NCBI RefSeq assembly: GCF_014205165.1
Contig: NZ_JACHMZ010000001.1
Coordinates: 2,192,501-2,256,500 of the forward strand
Source: Micromonospora carbonacea
GTDB lineage: Bacteria > Actinomycetota > Actinomycetes > Mycobacteriales > Micromonosporaceae
DNA length: 64,000 nt
Reading direction: 5' to 3'
Part shown: piece by piece, positions 63,314-64,000 of the stretch
Numbering within the stretch: position 1 is the stretch's first letter
Layout of the letters: each line of letters begins with the position of its first letter
Notes under the pieces: generated by a model
Seen by the model: only the letters and a program-made list of their open reading frames with translations
Database searches by the model: none
What the model was told of the DNA's origin: nothing
Made by a program: the position numbers and the translations under genes

Positions 63314-64000
63314 GTGATCCAGGTGGCTGACACGCATGACGGTGCCGACCGGGCGGCCGACCTGCGCGCCGTGCTGGTGGACGAGCTGCGCGGCCGAGGC
63401 AAGATCGCCACCGCAGCGGTGGAGGCGGCGTTCCGCCGGGTGCCACGTGAGCGGTTCATGCCCGACGGCACCGATCTCACCGTTGCCTACGGGGTCGACA
63501 ACTCGGTGGTCACCAAACGCGACGAGCACGGCGTGGCGATCTCCTCGGTGTCCGCCGCCTACATCCAGGCGCGGATGCTCGAACAGGCCGAGGTGCGGTC
63601 CGGCATGACGGTGCTGGAGGTCGGCTCGGGTGGCCTGAACGCCGCGTACCTCGCCGAGATCGTCGGTCCACAGGGACGGGTCGTCAGCGTCGACATCGAC
63701 CCGGAGGTCACCGCCCGCGCGACGACGCTGCTGGAACAGAACGGCTACGGCGACCGGGTCCGGGTCCTGGTCGCCGACGCCGAGCACGGTGTGCCGGGCG
63801 AGGGTCCCTTCGACGCCGTCATCGTCACGGTGGGCGCCTGGGACATCCCCCCGGCCCTGCTCGACCAACTGCGGAATCCGGGCGTGCTCGTCCTGCCGCT
63901 GATCATGAACGGTGTCACGAGGACGATCGGGTTCCGCCGGGCGTCCGAGCGCCTCTCCAGTACGTCGGCGGAGGTCGCCGGTTTCGTGCCGATGCAGGGC
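63314..64000 (+). CDS. FxLD-system methyltransferase (FxlM-like), 3' end outside window
   Basis: At least 229 aa from GTG 63314, with GAAGAAGGAAG 6-16 bases upstream. PCMT-like methyltransferase: LVDELRGRGKIATAAVEAAF, VPRERFMPDG, then SVSAAYIQARMLEQ, the SAM motif TVLEVGSGGLNAAYLAEIVG, VVSVDIDPEVTARA and AVIVTVGAWDIPPALLDQL. The stretch GAWDIPPA...DQL and the early VPRERFMPD are typical of methyltransferases annotated in 'FxLD' lanthipeptide-type systems, where they probably form isoaspartate-related modifications in the precursor. The gene runs off the right edge. Confidence 0.85.
   Translation, partial: MIQVADTHDGADRAADLRAVLVDELRGRGKIATAAVEAAFRRVPRERFMPDGTDLTVAYGVDNSVVTKRDEHGVAISSVSAAYIQARMLEQAEVRSGMTVLEVGSGGLNAAYLAEIVGPQGRVVSVDIDPEVTARATTLLEQNGYGDRVRVLVADAEHGVPGEGPFDAVIVTVGAWDIPPALLDQLRNPGVLVLPLIMNGVTRTIGFRRASERLSSTSAEVAGFVPMQG

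Noticed and set aside
63093..63317. 74-codon ORF as FxLD precursor peptide
   Set aside because: It lacks an F-x-L-D leader and a Ser/Thr/Cys-rich core; Arg-rich and structureless.

Overview
The window comes from the chromosome of a high-GC actinobacterium, most likely a Micromonosporaceae member (Micromonospora or a close relative). This rests on the GC-rich third positions, frequent GTG and TTG starts, the actinobacterial insertion in the 23S rRNA, and gene order matching the Mycobacterium tuberculosis Rv1691-Rv1713 block. No database search was run; family names come from motifs and recalled synteny.

Positions 1-2372 are the 3' part of a 23S rRNA gene and a complete 5S gene, the end of an rrn operon. 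Positions 2459-31268 are a conserved housekeeping block read almost entirely rightward: an RGG-repeat/TPR protein, a HAD phosphatase, an SCP2-like protein, a Lys/Ala-tailed small protein, TlyA, NAD kinase, RecN, a SteA/SteB pair, a four-gene cell-envelope module (MraY/WecA-like transferase, MurJ-like flippase, GT4 glycosyltransferase, alkaline-phosphatase-fold membrane protein), PyrG, a NUDIX pyrophosphatase, a TM2 protein, alanine dehydrogenase, XerD, ParA, ScpA, ScpB, RluB, Cmk and Der. Many junctions are 4-bp GTGA/ATGA overlaps. Between tlyA and nadK sits a tandem repeat whose units form a chain of tiny coupled ORFs; this is the most unusual structure in the core block.

Positions 31982-46300 are a decayed accessory region starting at a tRNA-Pro(GGG) gene. 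It holds an integrase remnant joined to a broken metallohydrolase gene, an intact secreted M14 carboxypeptidase, fragments of a nucleotidyltransferase-like gene, an integrase and a pentapeptide protein, an IS5-type element split by an IS256-family element with a 9-bp target duplication, a NUDIX gene without a clear start, a divergent TetR/DUF998-like pair, a broken IS3 element carrying a scrap of another IS256 transposase, an LppU-like lipoprotein-type gene, a kinase-fold gene and two overlapping small hypothetical genes.

Positions 46692-54920 are one leftward array: APC permease, acetamidase/formamidase, GPP34 (GOLPH3-like) protein, flavohemoglobin-like reductase, DEAD/DEAH helicase with helicase-associated repeats, and an endonuclease/exonuclease/phosphatase protein overlapping the helicase by 4 bp. 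Positions 55255-64000 carry an HTH regulator, a DMT exporter followed by a partial copy of its own C-terminus, small hypothetical genes, an S9 peptidase, a second HTH/TPR-type regulator, and the start of a methyltransferase of the FxLD (FxlM) type, which suggests a RiPP locus beginning at the right edge.
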